DNA of 64,000 nt from Pelobates cultripes (Eukaryota; Chordata; Amphibia; Anura; Pelobatidae), in assembly GCA_933207985.1 (NCBI GenBank), contig OW240912.1:247169558-247233557 (forward strand), written 5' to 3'. Each line of letters begins with the position of its first letter. Position 1 is the stretch's first letter. The position numbers and the translations under genes were made by a program. Below are positions 60,212 through 64,000 of the stretch, in pieces. The notes below the pieces were generated by a model. It had not been told where the DNA came from, made no database searches, and worked only from the letters and a program-made list of their open reading frames with translations.

Positions 60212-60692
60212 CTGAGTAAGAAGAAAACCAACTCTTAGTGAAAGAAGTAACAGTACAAACTACATACATTCCCTCTCCCCCTCCTCGTCTCCCCCTCCCC
60301 CCCAAGAAAACTGTCAATGTAATAAATGTAAAAGTAGATTCTGCTCTGTCTGCAACAATGATTTCTACGCACATGCTTTCTACAATATACTGACATTACT
60401 ACAGAATAACAGGTACCTAACATGCACACAACTGTTTGATTATGTTCTATAAAAAAATACCCTGTCAGCTTTTGATGTACTGCACATTGTAGGTGATGGT
60501 GTAAGAATCAGGGGCCAATTATAGGAGGTACCACAATGGCAGAGATATGACCATGCACATGACCTATACATTTCCATTTAAAAATGAGGCATAAAATAAA
60601 CATAAAAACTAAAAGGGGCTATAAGCAACATAACCACTACAGCTCAGTGTAATGGCTGTCAACAGTCTACAGGTTTTCCAGTTTTGTTTTAT
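60212..60692. other. fam172b upstream region / 5' intron
   Basis: Non-coding by splice reasoning: the open frame from 60374 to 60207 runs through the polypyrimidine tract of the acceptor. The first exon of fam172b was not located. Confidence 0.5.
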
Positions 60693-60696
60693 TTAA

Positions 60697-63154
60697 AGCG
60701 GCACTGTCATGCTGAACTTACCTTTCTTTAATCGATTCCTCTTCTCTCCCTCGGTCAGGATCTGTTCTTCACTTCTAACTGTCTGCTCTAGTTTTCTTTA
60801 AAACATAGGGAAAAAGTAGGTTTCCTACGCCTGACCATCTATGACCAGCAGAGGAGCAAAGTGTGCTCCGTTTCCTGTGGTCAGTGAATTGTTCCCACAA
60901 TTCTCACCTTTCCACCGTGTTCTCAAGATGACTCCTTTCCGTATTCCTTAACACCGGCAAACCTACAGAATTTTGTCCTAACAGAATAAGAGCAGTTCCT
61001 CCATTCGTGTTAAGACGAAATTCGGGACTTTGTTCGGTCCGAAATTTCATTTGAATTAATGAAATTCCGATCCGATCGCGGCTGCATCTTGCAGTCGCTT
61101 AGTAGATGTGCAAGTTTTAGGGAGCTACCTATCAAAAGGCTAAAGACCAAGATTGATCTTTCAGCAAACTTTACTAATACCAAGTAAAAATTACTTGGTA
61201 TTAGTAACTGTTCTGCCCCTACTCACTATATCGCGAGTAGGGGTATGTCTAGCCTCTTGCTGCTCACTGTTGTAAAAAAATAAATACCCCCCCCCCAATA
61301 AATGGCCCCATGGTGGGGCATCTCTTTAGCACAGTTGACTTTATTTTCTTTCTTATGAATTAATAAATCATGTCTTATGACTGACACTTTTAAGTTGAGC
61401 TTTTTACCTGCTAAATCATATTGATAAGATTCTATATATTGTCCTCCCCGAGCCATGCATGCGGGGGCTATTCAAGCAAACAGAGGACATAGGGTCCCCT
61501 TTGGCCCCCACCAATGAATGGCGGATGGGGCCCCTAAATTACAATAAGGCGGAGGAACCTATTGTCCCTAAAATATCAATAAACCCTTAGTCACCCCCCC
61601 CAAATTTTTTTTTAATAGAGTTCTACCTACCCCCCTCACCCTAAAAATAGTGAAGGGGGGAATGAGAAAACGAAATCCCTGTAAATAAAAAATAACTTAC
61701 CATTTGATGTTTTCTTTTTTCTAAAATCTTTTTTCAGCCCCAAAAAAGGCCAAATAAAAATCCATAAGACCCGAACCTTAAAAAATAAAATAAAAAACCA
61801 GAGCGCAAAAAAAAAAAAAAATCAGACAGAAAAAACACCCTGAAGCTAAAAAAAGTAATCCATCTTCACCCAGCGAGGGCACCGTGCAGACTGAGCTCAG
61901 CGGGGTGGGGAAAGGTTTATAAAGCCTTCCCACGGCCTGCAATTAGGATTAGAGCACTCCGTTGGTTTAAGCCAACCAGAGTGTTCTAAAAGGTAAATGA
62001 AGAGACTTACAGGTAAGTCTCTACATTTACCTGTCACAGCACTCTGGTTGGCTTGAAATAAAACCCAGAGTGCTCCGAGTAATTTTACACAGCATGGGAA
62101 AGTTCTTTGGAATTTCCCATGCTTTGTAATTTGACTCATAACAACACTCTGATTGGTTGCTTTCAAGTTATGAGTCAAATTACACAGCATGGGAAAATTC
62201 CCCGCCCTGCAGAGCTCAGTCTGCACAGTGCCCTCGCTGGGTAAAGATGGACTACTTTTTTAGTGTCTTTTTTTCCGTCTGATTTTTTGGGGGGGCGCTC
62301 GGGTTTTTTAAATTTTATTTTCAAAGTTCGACGGGTATTATGAATTTTTATTTGGCCTTTTTGGGGGCTGAAAAAAGAAAACATAAAATGGTAAGTTATT
62401 TTTTATTTACAGGGATTTCGTTTTCTCATTCCCCCCCCACTATTTTTAGGGTGAAGGGGGTAGGTAGAACTTTATTTAAAATTAAAAATTTGGGTGGGGG
62501 AGGGGGTGACTAGAGGCTTATTGTAGTTTAGGGCCCCCACCTGCCGCTCAAGGGTGGGGGCCGGGAGGGAGGACAATAGGGTGAGGGGGGTAGGTAGGAA
62601 TTTAATTTTTTTTGGGTGGGCGGGTGACTAGGGGCTTGGGGACCCTTAGTCACCTGGGAGGAGGGTTTACATTTAGGGCCCCTACCCGCCGCTCATGGGT
62701 GGGGGCCGAGGTTAGGACAATATTATGTTAATATGGAGGGTCATATTGACCCTCATAGAGTGAGGGAGGACATGAGGGGACTTAGGAAGTGGCGGGGAGC
62801 ACTGCTCACTGCCGCTTCTATTTTTACATCTTACAAATGCACGCCGGTAGCTCCCTCTTTGTAATAAACCAAACGAACAGGTCTTCGTTCATTCTTTTGA
62901 AATTTCTATTCATTTATTCGTCTTTCTGACGAATGAATAGATTTAATTCCTGTTCGAATGCCACATGCGTGGGAATGTCACAGCGCTATCTAGTGTGGGC
63001 AGATAATGTATCACACAGGGACTAGGTCCGTGCACGGAATAAAGATGGAAAATAGGTAAGATGGGGGGTTTAGGGGCATTTCGGGGTAACTAGAGGGACA
63101 ATTAGATGTAGGGGTTAAAAAACAACAACTGGAATTGGCCATGACAGTGCTGCT
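60697..63154. mobile_element. Large TTAA-flanked fold-back element, about 2.46 kb
   Basis: TTAA at 60693-60696 and 63155-63158. Left terminus AGCGGCACTGTCATG; right terminus, inverted, AGCAGCACTGTCATG. Long arms pair across the centre near 62110: for example caccctaaaaatagtgaagg at about 61637 with its complement at about 62440, and the cagcgagggcaccgtgcaga block at about 61870 with about 62220. No coding capacity is recognisable. The left arm carries an extra inserted segment (61323-61432). Confidence 0.8.
61323..61432 (-). repeat. Inverted copy of 58441-58546 inside the fold-back element
   Basis: Reverse complement of the segment downstream of fam172b, absent from the matching position of the other arm, so it entered this arm separately. 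Confidence 0.8.
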
Positions 63155-63645
63155 TTAAGTATGCGCACAGAATCAGCCTCAACAGCCACGAGACCGCTAC
63201 TTTTAATTCACAACCTGACTGCAGACAGTAAGAGAAACTATAAACAAGTGGTAATATCCTTACTATACATCTACCTGGGTGACTTATTTTCATGCAGATT
63301 GTCTTGTAGTTCAGATCACTCAGTGGCTGAGATATGTACATACATTTGATAAGGAAGTGGTTTTCTGGAGTGAGGGAGTATGGTTCACGAGGCGTGCTCA
63401 TAGTGCAATCAGGAAAATCAAGAAAACATCTTTTTTTTGGTATGCAAAATGTATACAGATTTGAGCATGCAAAAAATACAGCATATTAATGAGACCAAAA
63501 TTATCAAATGCATTTAAGTTGTATAAGTGCCGGATTGTCCCTCTAATTACTGTGGTGCTTCTTCTCTCTTTATATCGTGATCCTTGGCTTTGTTTATCAT
63601 TTTCTGAACCTTTGCTGTCTGCATTTGACACTTATACTGTAAATA

Positions 63646-63718
63646 CGTGAATCCTTTGTAGCTAGCACTCTTTCTGCACAGTTCATACACATAAAGAGTA
63701 ATCATATATCCAAGAATC
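63646..63718 (-). pseudogene. Short fam172b-derived fragment, frameshifted
   Basis: About 72 bp matching the fam172b coding sequence at about 59978-60050 with eight differences including a one-base deletion. Translation of the first part gives ILGYMITLYVYEL, against ILGDMITLHVYELL in the gene; the deletion then shifts frame. Same orientation as the gene, about 3.6 kb upstream. Confidence 0.8.
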
Positions 63719-64000
63719 CAGTCACAGACTCCAGATGAGACAAAAGCTCAGAACTTCTATTAGCTCCCTGAAGCTAAGCCAGGCACTCAATTGATATCCT
63801 CAACCAATGAGCTAAGGCCTATCTAGCTCAGTGCAGACAGGTTCCTCCCGGAGGAGGTGATTGGTGCTCCAAAGTGCCCAGGTAAGTTCCAGGAGGATGC
63901 CAGGGCACTCATGGCACATTAAACACTACAGTGGGCTAACAAGCAAGAGGCCTCGTGACAATATCTGCATATATCAACAGCATTAGAATTGTCAGACAGG
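63719..64000. other. Right edge, nothing recognised
   Basis: Non-coding; caaccaatgagctaaggcc and aggaggatgccagggc resemble repeat text seen near 49500-49800. Confidence 0.3.

Noticed and set aside
60207..60374. N-terminal extension of the fam172b open frame by 56 residues
   Set aside because: A strong acceptor with a long polypyrimidine tract ends five bases before the internal ATG, and the extra residues resemble no FAM172 protein.

Overview
The window is vertebrate nuclear DNA, most likely from a frog. The genes are spliced, with canonical GT/AG junctions, short exons and long AT-rich introns. The order zbtb11 > < pcnp < trmt10c matches what I recall of the human 3q12.3 neighbourhood (ZBTB11, PCNP, TRMT10C, FAM172B pseudogene). 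The repeat load (TTAA-flanked MITEs, hAT elements, a DD37E Tc1/mariner element, an L2-like LINE) suits an anuran. The species cannot be fixed from the sequence alone.

Layout. 1-11714 (+): the last seven coding exons of zbtb11, carrying twelve C2H2 fingers and the C-terminal tail; the BTB end lies off the left edge. 11715-24432: gene-free and repeat-rich, with a clean pile-up of dated insertions (two hAT elements and a solo LTR, all with target-site duplications) inside an unclassified block of about 6 kb. 24433-32349 (-): complete five-exon pcnp, tail to tail with zbtb11, with a CRE and CCAAT box at its start and an array of GC boxes upstream. 32600-47100: intergenic, holding a possible AP-2 mu-like N-terminal coding fragment, TTAA MITEs, arrays with a period near 390-400 bp in opposite orientations, a nearly intact DD37E transposon, L1-like fragments and an L2-like LINE. 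47247-51063 (-): trmt10c, with its coding sequence in one exon. 51180-57265 (+): txnl4b, head to head with trmt10c across a short shared promoter. 59142-60211 (-): fam172b (arb2b), with its coding sequence in one exon and the enzyme-like active-site residues replaced. 60697-63154: a large TTAA-flanked fold-back element; downstream lies a small frameshifted fam172b fragment.

The genes do not form a pathway. zbtb11 is a nuclear transcription factor, pcnp a small nuclear protein, trmt10c a mitochondrial tRNA methyltransferase and RNase P subunit, txnl4b a spliceosome-associated thioredoxin-fold protein, and fam172b an Arb2-domain protein. The only direct regulatory coupling visible is the bidirectional trmt10c/txnl4b promoter. 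I did not find a clear new multi-gene system. The points most worth following are the active-site loss in FAM172B and its single-exon structure, the AP-2 mu-like fragment beside the pcnp promoter, the 14-bp-TSD fold-back insertion in a zbtb11 intron, the paired opposite-orientation arrays, and several TTAA MITE families, one only about 70 bp long.
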